Part shown: one piece after another, positions 46,901-58,900 of the stretch
How positions within the stretch are numbered: position 1 is the stretch's first letter
Layout of the letters: every line of letters begins with the position of its first letter
Assembly (NCBI RefSeq): GCF_022458985.1
Contig: NC_061789.1
Span: 7,916,357-7,980,356, forward strand
DNA: 64,000 nt
From: Mugil cephalus
Taxonomy: Eukaryota > Chordata > Actinopteri > Mugiliformes > Mugilidae
Direction: 5' to 3'
Position numbers and translations under genes: made by a program
The notes under the pieces: generated by a model
Databases searched by the model: none
What the model was told of the DNA's origin: nothing
What the model saw: the letters and a program-made list of their open reading frames with translations, nothing else

Positions 46901-49288
46901 AGAGGCGTTCTTTTTAGAAACTCTTTGGAGCTCACAGTGAACACATCGAAGCACCTGTCACCAAACAGTTTCTGGGGAAAGTTAAGTTTTGGTTGTTATC
47001 ATTATTATTCTTGCTGCTATATTCAGAAATTTAGGTCAATTTAAGGGTGTTGATGTTTTTCAGTCATTAAACTCACCTTAATCTTGCTTTGCTTGCTGAA
47101 TTCATTTCTCACAACTCTTTTGGCTTGATTGTTTCGTTTCTGAATGTGAGCGTGAGCCTGAGCTGCTGAGCTTGAAGGAAAAATATATATAAGTGAACCT
47201 GGAGCTCCATAACCTGAAATTTCAACATTTTCTCATGCAGGCCATTTCTGTAAAATAATTCTTCATCTATTGTCAAACCTGTGGCCATTAATAAACATGC
47301 TACCGTTTACATTACTGGATTAAGTCTAGGATTTACTGTGTAGGTTTGCATCCTTCTAGGCAGGTTGTTCATGTTGATGAATAGCCTTGAGGCTACATTA
47401 AAAATAAATTAGTGGATGTGTTTCAAGTAGTTTAGCAGTTTTACCTGTGCCATAACAATCACATGCATCAATGCATCTGATTCGGATGTTTTATTTTACC
47501 ATACACTTTTGACACCTTCATTCACTTACTTATCATCTAAATCTCCAATCTGATCAGACTTCGTGCAGATGAAGTGAATCTGCTGACACTCGCCACCATT
47601 TCCCATATGGCTACTGGCATTTTTCAGGATCTCCCAGGGTTCTTTTTCTGTTGTTGCTCGATTAATGTCGGTCACAATCCACACAGTGGAGCAATCACTT
47701 ACGATCTTAAAGGGCATAAAAGCATGTTAATTATGAATAATTAATAATTAGCTTATGTTGTAAGATGTTTGCAATACAATAGCATTGCATGTGAATAAAT
47801 TATACAGATTATACAAATTATACCTCTTTCCACATTTGATCTCTGCTCTTGTTACAGTCTCCATTTCCAGGAAGGTCCACAAGTGTCACATGTTGGAGAA
47901 ACTCATTATGTGGCACCTTGACAGTCACACACTTCACTAGTGGCCAGTAGAACCTCTTAACAGCTTGACCTTCATCCTCCCCTGACTCACTTCTTGTGTA
48001 TTTGAACAGCTTTGTAGATAGCTCTTTAGCCTGTAACAAATAATAAAGGTAAATTAATGCAAGAATTTTACTTGGTCAAGATTTATGGGAAGATTCTACA
48101 GCGAAACCCTATGAGGCGGATGTGCTGTGTTGAAATAAATTCCTTATTTTCACCAGTAACAATCCTATAAATGTTATTGCCAACGTCTGTCAATATGTAA
48201 AAGACCTCACTTAAATATCCCAGTGTCTACTTAATTCAAATATCTGAAATGAGCCTGTAAAATACTTTGTAACCCAATGGCCTCATCAGTCACGGAGCTG
48301 TGTTTACCTTCTCCTCAGTCTCCTGTGTTCATTCAATATTAACAATTTGAAATTACTCATAAAATACTCATAAATAGTGAAAATTAAACTAGACTTAATG
48401 TTATATAGTATTATCGTTAGTATTATCACTATAACATTAGCACGCTAGCTATAATAACTTAAAAGTAACCCAGGCAAAGTTACATGTCATTTAAATCAAC
48501 ATAAATTACAAGCACACATGGGTTTCACAGTATATATGTGTTAGAAAGGCTCCAGATGCTTCAAGTTAATTGTTATTGCCTGTTGTTTGGCTTAATAGTT
48601 CCACAATAAGTGTTGCCTTTGTCATCTGTACGAACTTAAGAGCCAAAAGGTATTCTGGTCATTGTAGTAGCGGTGGAGAAGTGACCAAGTTCCGTCAAGT
48701 TCTTTCATTCCCCTGAACTTCCTTGTTGTGTATCACTGCCGTTTAGTGTGCACCATTGTTGACTGTAAGTACATTATTTCAGTTCGGTAATGTGTGTTTA
48801 CTTGTAGTGAGGTTTATTTAATATACCGTCATAATGGATTCCCTTACGTTCTTGTGAGTTTCACAGTTTGAGTTTGCATGCCTTAAGTGCCACCCTTTTT
48901 ATATTTTCTCTGTAATTAATGAGGTTGATGTGTGCACTTTTCTGAATGTAAAGTACTTGTGCTGCATCGGGTCTGTGTGGCAGACCCTTGATCTCTCATT
49001 AAACTATTCAACACTGTTTAAGGCTGTAGAGGCCTTAATGGTTATTGTTTACCTTAACTGCAGGTTATATGAATGCTGGTATGGTAAAGAGTGTGGTGAA
49101 GTTATTGTACTAATTGAGATTGCTATTGATATCTGTTTACTGATTTACTGTAATAACCTGTGTAGTGTAAATGCTACAGTATTAAATACTATATTATTGC
49201 AGTTATGTGATATATTGTAGGATGGTATTTGCACTTATGCTCATTTTTTTTTTTTTTTTAAATTCTTTCCTGTTTGTATTCTGCAGAA

Positions 49289-49327
<39 letters not shown>

Positions 49328-52300
49328 TTCAGTGCTAGTACAGTTTATTGTCATTCCATCCAATCCCATGCCGGTAACTCACCTGTGCCTACATCTGTCA
49401 AGTAAACTGCCTAAACTTAATTACCACCCTCTATTATGGTGTCCTAACGGATGCCCCGGGGGAGAATGAAGCTTAAACCCACAAAGAATTAACCCCATAC
49501 AGTCCTTTACCACAGTGTTACCAACAGTGTGAGTAGTAATATACAGCTCTGGTTCACATAAGTCAAAAGTCTGAGGTGGAACACTTACTGATTGGCATGT
49601 GAACGTCTTCCTGCTGGAATTGAGAAACTCTGAAATTTCTTTGAAATATTTCTTGTCCATGAGTTCCTCAGAGGTCTTGTTTTTATATTCTTCTCCATAC
49701 AGTGCAGACAGCTTTTCATCAAAGTCATAACTATCATTATCATCATCATCATCATCATCAACTTCTTCTTCTTCATCTTCATCATCATCCCTTTTCTGAT
49801 TTGAATTATCCCCACGTAACTGATCCAAGGACCACAGTTCCTCTTTCCACTCCTGAAAAACAAACATTAATGTAACTTCAGTTAGCCTTAAATAAGAATA
49901 AACATATTCAAAGTTTTACCTCTTTTGTAATGAACTCAATGTCTGCCTTATAGTTTGAGTCTTGCATGTTGGCCTCGACTTTAATCATGACCGTGGTACA
50001 TGCACTGATGCTTCCTGTTGGCAGAAGATCCCTCTCTCCAATGATGGCATTTATCAAAGAGCTCTTTCCAGCCCCACTTCTGCCAAAGACACCAACCAGC
50101 TCCCTCTTGTCTGTCTCCAAGTCATTAATTTTGGCTCTGTAATAGTGTAAACATGGGTTAACTGATTGATTATATCAATCACCGACTCTGATCTTTTTGT
50201 GCAGCTGTAATATGGTCAGGAGTGAAACACTGAATATAGAAAATGTAATATTCACTTCAGGAAAGCATTCAGCTTTGTGTTTTCTTGGTTTTGAAGTCTC
50301 TGTTGGACATCCCTCATTATGTTTTTCACTTCAGACAGCATGCTTGCTTCTGTTAGTGTAAACATAAAGAACTGTTTAGGAAGAAACTGCAAACTATAGT
50401 GAAACATAACGCATGAAAATGAACTGAGAAGGAAATGTAAATACCTGAGTATATGTCACGACAGTCACGTTGTCGTTTAGCTGGTGGTTCCCACCTGCTT
50501 GACTCGCCATCATGGTCCAGAGGTCTCTTTACTTTAAAATGAGTTGTTTGGTCATTGTTATGTTTGAAAAAGTCTATGCAGTACAAATATACTATATAAA
50601 TATAGTATACGATTATTAATTATCATAAATGAGATTATGTATCTGTGCATCTCACCTGTGATACTTGTAGATGGCAAAACCTGAACAGAAACAAATGATA
50701 GACTTGTTGATACAAGAAATTGCTTATTCACACAAGCTTAGAAAGTGCAACAGTCTTGAACACATGGTGGAAAAACGTCTTAGGACACTCTTAAAATTCT
50801 ACAATTTTGTTTGTGTTTCTAATGGCGTGACTGCATTAGAGAGGCACATACAAATACAAATTACATTTATTTTGTTTATTGTTTACAAGAAAAACTAAAT
50901 TCTTGACAGCTCCAATACGCAAGTTTTTAAAATTGTCGGCATCAAAGTCAACGAATTACAGGGAATGTGTTCAAAACTGAACAAAAAAATAAATAAACCA
51001 CCACATCATTAAATTAATATTTAGTACTCGTGCCATTAGCATGCAGTAGAGCTTTAGTCCTGGCTGGCATGTTCCCACGGGGCTTTCACACTGTTGAGGG
51101 GTAATCTTTGAAACAGACCTTTTGATAATCCACCACAGATTTTCAACGGGACTCATGTCTGGGGATTGATCTGGCCACTTTAAGACCCGGATACTGTGTT
51201 CCTGCAGTCAAGTTCTACTGGCCCTGGATGTGTGCCCAGGGGCATTATCTTATTGAAACCTCCAGTTTTGACCTCGACGGAACAGTGAACGTGCTGAAGG
51301 ACCAAGAACCAAGATCATGTGGGTTTGGAGAATGGGACAATATTTGGCAGAATTCAATGTGCCATCACAGACAGTGAAATGACCAACACCAGTAGCACTC
51401 ATGCATCCCCAAACCATGATACTGCTTCCACCATTTTTGACACTAGGTACTGTACATGCTGGAGATAATGGTCCGCCTGAATTTCTGTGTACCCTCACAT
51501 TAGAAGGAAGAAGATGAAGCTGGAAACTGGACTCATCTGACCACAGAATCTTCTTCCAGTTCCTGACTGTCCAGTTCTTGTGTGCTTGGGCTAACTGCTC
51601 ATTTTCATTGTCTCTTATTATCAGGGACTTCTTGACACCCTTGTAGGACCTTAAGTCATGATCTCAAAGTCGACCACATACAGTGCTGCTGGAACACTGG
51701 ACACCAGTTTGGTTTGACCACTGCTATTGGAGCTCCCGTGATGTTATTCTGTGATTTTCCCTACACATGCAGATCAGGATATGGTAATTTTTTGCTGAAA
51801 AAACCTTTGGATGCCCAGATCTTGGTTTGTCTTCCAAGCTGTTGGTTCATCTGTATCGCTACAGAGCAGATCCAACTGCATCTGCACTTCCTGGTGATCT
51901 GTCAGCAGCTGTAGCCTTCCTGGCTGAGAATCTGTATCTTCTGGCATATTTTCAACATTAGGTGCCTTGTTTTAGTCATTATTGTCTCTGAAGAACTTTC
52001 AAACATACTGGCTTTATATAGACACTTAACACTAAAAAGTATATAAACACTAAAAATTATTTTTATGGAACCAATCAAATCAATTTAAATTTTTAATGGC
52101 TGTTTTAGGATTTGTTTAGTATATTGTCTGTGACTGAACTAAAGGAAATTAAAGACCTAAGAGTGATTCTTAATGCAATATTTCACAAATGCCACCACTT
52201 TTTCCACCACTGTGTGTTTCGAATTGCCAGACTGAAGTAGCAACTTATGGTCTCATCAAATTCAGGACGACTTTAACAGTGTCTGATCACGTTCATCATC

Positions 52301-53268
52301 CTTATTGGTCAGTAAACAACAGTCAATAATTACCCACGGGAGGACGACTTCGGCATGGGACACAAATGCATGTGTATAAAGATTAAAGCAATGTTATTTG
52401 CTTATTACACGTCCATAAAATCACTGTCGTCCTTACCCCAGGCAACTCGGCTTCTTCTTCTTCAGGCTCCTGTTTACACTGCAGATAAAATATTCTAAGT
52501 TCAAGGTCATGAACAACTTTGAGACGATCCTGACATCCATCATAGAACATGTATAATCAGCATTAAAAACTGTATTGAACTTACTTGAACAGAGAAATAA
52601 TCTCTTTCCTGGGTTGCTTTTAGTTTTCCCTAATGACCAGAAAATATCAACATGTCTGTTATATATAAATAGAGAAATATATGTATTGTAATGTTTTATT
52701 TGTGGATATCAGATTTATCTACCATTTCTTCACTTGCACCAGAGGCCAAATGTATAAATTGTCTTCACAACATTACCTTTAATAGTTTGAATCTCTTCTT
52801 AAATTTTGCCCGTGGTCCAGACTTTGGAATCAAGTGTTTAAGTTCTTGGATATCAAGACAATAGAAACTTTCCTCGTCGATGTATTCATCTGTTATAAAG
52901 ACAAATATTTATAATATTTAATATAGACAAAAAGGTTTCATAAGAGCAATTAATCATACTAAACATCACAGAGCTAATTAGTGGTTGAATGTGTTGAACA
53001 TATGTTCATTCTCTTGTATTTTGTATTTTCTGTTCTGTTATGCAGATGTTTTACTGCAAGTGTTTTTATTCTCTCTGTTCACAGACGAGAGACGTGTCAG
53101 AATCTGTCTATAGATTAGTAGAAGTTGTGTTTCAGTTTGAGTAAATCATGTGAATATTTCATAGCGTCTGAGTCCCACCAGTATGAGTGTTAATACTTTA
53201 CCTTTAAATCTATCAATCCACTCGCTCAGACCCCATTCAGTTAGTTTGTTACGAACAAAATCATCCAT
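43916..53268 (-). CDS. SLIP-GC-like large GTPase, array copy 3 (838 aa)
   Basis: Twenty-two exons join in phase: 53202-53268, 52777-52889, 52585-52629, 52437-52478, 50656-50680, 50445-50531, 50256-50349, 49920-50136, 49589-49852, 47824-48030, 47530-47705, 47077-47170, 46890-46971, 46589-46710, 45776-45949, 45531-45685, 45268-45385, 44939-45047, 44712-44845, 44259-44340, 44081-44149, 43916-43956. Residues 1-60 form a SAM domain, followed by an acidic linker and a putative nuclear signal (PPAKRQRD). The P-loop GRSGAGKS is at 176-183, and the acidic exon (264 bases) has a poly-Asp/Glu run. G3 is DLPG with Asp at about 370, and G4 is TKSD. The C-terminus is long, charged and probably helical. It is the only copy that reads through into the terminal exon, adding about 14 residues. 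A Tc1-like relic occupies the intron between exons 4 and 5. Of the array members it is the most complete. Confidence 0.86.
46020..46480 (+). mobile_element. interspersed repeat related to 18355-18799, partial
   Basis: T-rich unit with CCTGATTAGTTTCATCTATG, GTTGTCATTAAATACTTTTTG and CCTGCACTTGGGTTC, the landmarks of the same dispersed teleost element. It lies in the intron between two C-terminal-half exons of copy 3 and carries no valid coding frame. Confidence 0.6.
49290..49324. repeat. (CA)n microsatellite
   Basis: Pure AC dinucleotide tract in the intron between the acidic exon and the G3 exon of copy 3. Confidence 0.95.
50900..52230 (-). mobile_element. degraded Tc1-like DNA transposon
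   Basis: Minus-strand pieces of a Tc1/mariner transposase appear in several frames: GGSSIMVWGCMSATGVG and the end motif MSPVENLWWIIKRSV. On the plus strand the reverse complement AACCATGATACTGCTTCCACC is diagnostic. Frame breaks show it is dead. Terminal repeats were not resolved, so the ends are approximate. It separates the SAM and linker exons of copy 3 from its GTPase exons. Confidence 0.8.
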
Positions 53269-53372
53269 GACCAGTAACAGAAACTGAAAAACATATTGTA
53301 ATGTTCTAATCAGTCACAGCGAATGGCATTTTACACAGTGATTCATTCATCTTAAGAGTTCAAACAGCTTAC

Positions 53373-53830
53373 CTGTTACTGACGGTGATGCAGACAAGAG
53401 TTCAAGGTACGTTGTTAGAGAGGACTGAACTCAACAGGGAAGAAAAATCATCAGGCTAGAAGAGACGTGGATGAAGGCGAAATCTACCAAAAAGCGGGAA
53501 GTCAAAATCATAAAAAAAAAAAAAAAAAAAAAAAAATTACTCAACTGGTTATCTAAGGCTAAAAAGCTGCTTCTCAGCTGGAACAACAGACCATCTGACA
53601 GAGTCAGTGGAATCAGACCTGTTCATGTAGAGACTGATCAGGAAATGGTGAACAAAGGATCAGGTGGGTGTGATAGTGCTGAGGTTACCACAGGGCAGGT
53701 GGATGTGTCTTAGTGCGTATGGAGAGGAGCAGCAATAATTAATGAGTAACCCCATGAAGAAATCTTGACTTTCAGTTCTGTAAAAAAGGAAACAAAAAGC
53801 AATCTGAATAAACATCAATAAAACCGAACA
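53373..53830 (-). promoter_or_regulatory. noncoding first exon and promoter block of GTPase copy 3
   Basis: The same donor, AACAG then GTAAGC, lies at 53373. The paralogous block includes CTTTTTGTTTCCTTTTTTAC (about 53781-53799) and ACTGAAAGTCAAGATTTCTT on the minus strand. An A-run near 53512-53536 interrupts the similarity to the copy 2 block. Confidence 0.5.
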
Positions 53831-55936
53831 AAGGTGGAGGTTTATTACTTAAGTGCCGATAACACAATGCATAATATAGTCAACTGTCAAGTGTGTTTGT
53901 TTTCATTTAAAACCTTTGACTCACAACTGTAGCTGTTGTTACAAAGTTAAAAATACTATGTAATGGATTAAAAAGTTCATGATTTAAAAGCTGATGTGAT
54001 TAAAAGTTAGTTAAAAAAAATTAATAGTATAAAATTTATGAAAGATTTTAAAAAAATGTGAGTCATGATTTAAGTTTGAACTTATGATAAATTAGGACTC
54101 CATATTTTTTCGGGATTTACATTTCATCACAAACGTCTTAAAAATGTTACTCAGGTTGGTCGCTCGAGGATGCATACATCGCGCTAGGGAGGTTAACAAA
54201 TAGAAAAAATGAGACACGCCCCACCACAGAATAAATTCTATGGCGAAGCTGCTAATGTGAGCTCTTTGTATGTGTCTTGTTTTCAACACTGGATTCATTC
54301 TCACATACCCCCATTTGGTCAACGCTAGGCCACGGGGCAACACTGTACCTCAACACTACTCGTCAGTTTGATTCAACTTTCTAGTTTTCACTTCAAAAAT
54401 GATTAACTAGAGTTCTTCTGACTGTACACGTTTGGTGATATGAATATCTGTCTGCTGAGAGTTCACACAGAAACCTTTGGATGCCCAGACGCAAACTTCA
54501 TCTGCATAGTTAAAATGCATTGTTTGACTATAGTATTACATTTGACATAATAATTAATAGCTGCCCTCGAAGCTAACATTAGGGTAACTACTGTTTTGCC
54601 TCCTCTTTTGATTAAATATGAGGCCGTGTCAAAATAGCAGCAGACTTTGTGGTGTTTTCAGTAACAACACAAAGTCTGCCAGTCGAAATCTTTCCCGTCT
54701 CCATGTGGTGGATTATTGTGTGTTTGTCCTTAAGTTAACCAAAGGGAAGTAGCATCATCAGTGGCAGCCTATTCAATATTGCACACATTCCAATCCAACA
54801 AACAGACTTAGACAGACTTTAATGATCCACAAGGGAAATTACTTTGTCACAGTAACAAAAATAAGCATGATCTAGCAAAATAAAATAAACAGTGTAATCA
54901 AAACATTTACACAACAAATATACAAAAGTAGTTGGCACGACAGTGTCCAAGGTGATGTGGTTATTTGGCCTGTTGCATAACAACAGCGGCCTGGATCGCA
55001 TGTCATGGTGTTTCCTTCTATGCAAAATAAATGCATACATTGGTTTTCTAGTAGAGAGACAAACCTTAAGCCCCTTGCTGAACACAGAATTCTTCACTTC
55101 ATTTCAAATCCATCGTGATGGTTTATAGAGCGAAAAGATGAGAATTGTGTTGATGTCCAAATAGTAAACACCCATTGAGACAATACACTAAACTAATACA
55201 ATTCAAACATACATAGTGTATATGTGTGTGTGTGTGTGTGTATTTGTACAACTATCTCTCTGAGGACCAGTTTAAGTTTTCACACCATATTGCTTCACAT
55301 TTACGAGGCTGTTTGCGGTTCCTCACATATGTTACGAGGTATGTTTAGGGTTAAAGCTCAGTTTATAGGAAAGTACATTAGTTTTAGGTAAGGTTGGAAG
55401 GTTATTGAGGTTATGGTTAAGGGCTATGGAATGCATCATGCTAATGAGTGCCCTCACAAAGATAGCCATACAAACATGTATGTGTATGCATGTGCATATA
55501 GTGAAATCTTAAATCCTTAACATGAAAACACAACTGGGACATGATAGTAACATTGTGCTATGATGAAAACCTCAGCATTCTGTATTTCATCCCTGCCTTT
55601 TTTCTACACAACAGACAACCTAAAAAAAAAATCTAAAATTCCTCCACATGAAATTCAAAAACAAATTGAAAGCACACATCAGAACAGCATTCAAAGAAAA
55701 CACTGGTAATAAACTGACAAAAAATGAATCAGGCCAAATCAAGAGGCCTCTTGTCTTTATTAGTCATCTATCCTTTTGGAGGTTCAGACAGTGACCAGGC
55801 TTCTGCTCCATGCAGAAAATAAATCTGAAACATCTGAAGAGACAAACGGCATGCATATCATGTCAGGGATTCAGTGCAGCTGCTGGATTAAAATGACTGT
55901 TAACATCATTAACTAGCAAACAACTGTTTTACCTGA
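53831..55936. other. intergenic region between GTPase copies 3 and 4
   Basis: No gene is seen. A patch at 54590-54740 (GGGTAACTACTGTTTTGCC, TATGAGGCCGTGT) matches 63365-63475. A patch at 55030-55100 matches the copy 1 upstream flank at 30700-30790. A short (TG)n run lies near 55222-55240. The stretch 55560-55936 is the 3' flank of copy 4 and resembles that of copy 2 (31720-32098). Confidence 0.5.
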
Positions 55937-58900
55937 TTAGCTACTTATCGTCTTGCGGTCCTTCAGGTCAATGTATCTTTTCATCACTTCTCCAAGCTCT
56001 GCTGAAACATCTAAAATAAACCAAACCAATTATTAATTGCCGATTTAATTATGTTAATTACATTTTCCTGGTGCTCTGTGATCTCACTTTAATATTTTTC
56101 TATTACCTGGGAATGAGAAGTCATCTGACTTGAGTGAAACTTTCATGGCTTTCTTCATGGTTGTCTCCATTGTCTCCAGGATGTTCTCCTAATGCAGCAT
56201 CAAAAACTGCATTAATTACCACTTACACTCATTTGTGTATGTGTGTTTGTATATCTTAGATTAAGGATGTGGGTCAAATAATTGTTTGAACGTAAACAAA
56301 AAATACCCCTTAGTGCCTTATAAAGAGAGATGTGAAGCTCAACATGCGTTTTTATATGTTTATATTACATTTTACACAAACCTTCAGCTGATTCAGTTGG
56401 TACAACATAATATTTTTAGCGCGATCAAACATGACGTCCTTTGAATCCTGTACATGTCTCCCAACAGTGTCCCTCATCTTTTTCAGTGTGCCCTTTCCTG
56501 TAAATCCAGCTGCTCCTAAAGTAAACCAGAGAATAATGCTTAAACATTAATGTATGTGATTATTATTATGGTGAAAGGCAGTCATAATTGTCTTACTTTC
56601 ATAGCAGTCTTTCATAGTCATCTCAATTGTCTCTGTCAGACTGCTGTAGATGGCTTTCTTCTCGTTTCGGATTATTGATATTAGGTTTGTTTTAATCTTT
56701 TCTTCCTAAGAGAAACAAAACAGTTGAGTGTAACACACTACTACTACAAATAATAAGAAAGCAAATGACACTTAACCATTTGAATTTCAGTTTTACTAAA
56801 GCAATAAAGTGATTTTTTTAGGTTCAGCTTTGCAGAGAATATCTCAGTTATGTCAGTAACCAGTGAACCAGATGGTTCTTTTCTCAACCTTTACCTCGGT
56901 CTTCAGAAAATCCAGCAGCATTTTCTCATCTTTGTACTTCTGAATCATCTCGTCTGTGACGAGTAAAGTCTTACCGATGACCCCATTGAATGGTTCACAT
57001 TCTCTGTTATTTCTGAAACATGTTGAAACATGTTCAAAATGTCACATACGAAAAGCACCATTGATGCGTATGTTTTTAATATTCTAGTCATATAACATAG
57101 CTTTTAAGTCTATAATTTCAAAACTAACAAATAATTTTATCTCTAATTAAACATTTCTTACGGGAAGGTCTTCTTGTATTCCTCATCAATGCTGTCAGTC
57201 AAGAACAAAGACAACGTCATGTTGAGATTTATTGATTTCCCATCTTTTGTCCTGTAGACTCCACCGTTCTTAACAACACATTTCAGTGTCCTGTGAAAAC
57301 CACGGCCGTCTTTTTTCTGAGACAAAATAGAATAAAATAAATTAAACACACATTCACAATGTGTCAACACTGACTTAATGTAAATTCAATAACGTACGAG
57401 ATGTAAGACAGAATTCAATTCATCTTCACAGAAACGTTTGGATTTTTCAACACCCCCAGTGAGGCATTTTTCAAAAGTCTTGTTAACTTCATCAATTTCT
57501 TTTCTAACGTCGTCAAGTTGATGATTCATGATTTGTTGAAGGTCCGCACACACATTTGTTTTGCTGGCCTGAAAAAACAACAACACAAAACCACAACAAT
57601 TAAAACAATAAATGCAACAAATTATTCATCTGTTGATGAAGTTCTATTGATGCTGACCATGAGCTATTTTAAGCAATCAGTATTCAAGTGAACCCTAGTG
57701 CAGGATTAAGTGGTACGGGAGATGAGATGAAATGATCAACTTCTGTTCTTGCTAAAATACTTTTACCGATGTGAGATGTCAGTGATCTGATTTCAGCATG
57801 TTGTCAGTAAAACTGAACAGATTTTAAGAAAATGTGAACATATAAGTAAATGTTAATGACAGTGCAGACAACAGAAGACAATGAGTGGAGCTCCATTGAT
57901 CTCACCCCTTCTTTACGGTGGGCTGCTTGAATCCAACAGAGAATCCCATAAGCTCCAGACACATAGTTCAAAGTCTCTGACCGACGGTCATTGAGACCTC
58001 TCAAGAATTTTTGAAGTTTGGGTATTTCTGTAAAAATGACGTTTAAACATTATGTATTTACATAATTTTACCACCATACTCCATCATTCTTGACTGAATA
58101 AAGTTAAAACTGTGTTTATATGGGGATGTAACCCACCCGTTGCATCTGGCTTTAGATATTTTCCTTTCAGGAACTCTTTGGAGCTCACTGTGAAGACTTC
58201 AAGGCAGCTGGTACTGAAATGTTTCTGCCGAAAAGAAAATAGATTTTCAAGCTTGGAGTTTTAACACAGTATTTGCATTAGATTTCATTTCAGTCTAAAA
58301 AAAATTAAAACTCATAACATTACTTAAAACGTGATCAAAACATCAGTCAGCAGCTTGTAGTCTTGATCAGGATAATCAAAAAAAAAAAAAAAAGTGCCAG
58401 AAAAACTCACCTTGAGCTTCTTTTGCTTTTGGAATTTAGTCTCCACTTGTTTCTTGGCTGTTTCATTTCTTTTCATTATGCGAGCATGGACATCAGCTGC
58501 TGAACTACAAGAGCAAATATGGAGAACATTACACACAATACAATGTTTAGAAAGCTGAACATTTCATTTTTTAAAATTATTTCATTTGTAGACTGTCGGG
58601 GTGACAGTACGTTGCATGTGAAAAAAACAAAAACAAAAACAAATTATTGCCTTAATCGGACTATAACAGGAGAACTTAAGTGCATGTAAACACGTTATGT
58701 TTACATATATTAACATGTTAGATGCCCAGATAATGCGATTGAAATCAGAGTTTTTAATCAGATAATGCGTGTGCGCATGCTCCACAACCACTACGCTGGT
58801 GTGTGACCTCGGAACAAAAACGCCTAAGAAAGCCAGTCACAGAAAAAGAAGAAGCTAAACGGAGCTGCTAGAAGAACCATCTGAGGGATGGCGCAGATCT

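Noticed and set aside
49735-49790. Repeated ATC/TTC triplets resembling a CRISPR-like or satellite array
   Set aside because: They encode the Asp/Glu-rich loop of a GTPase exon in frame; there is no spacer structure.
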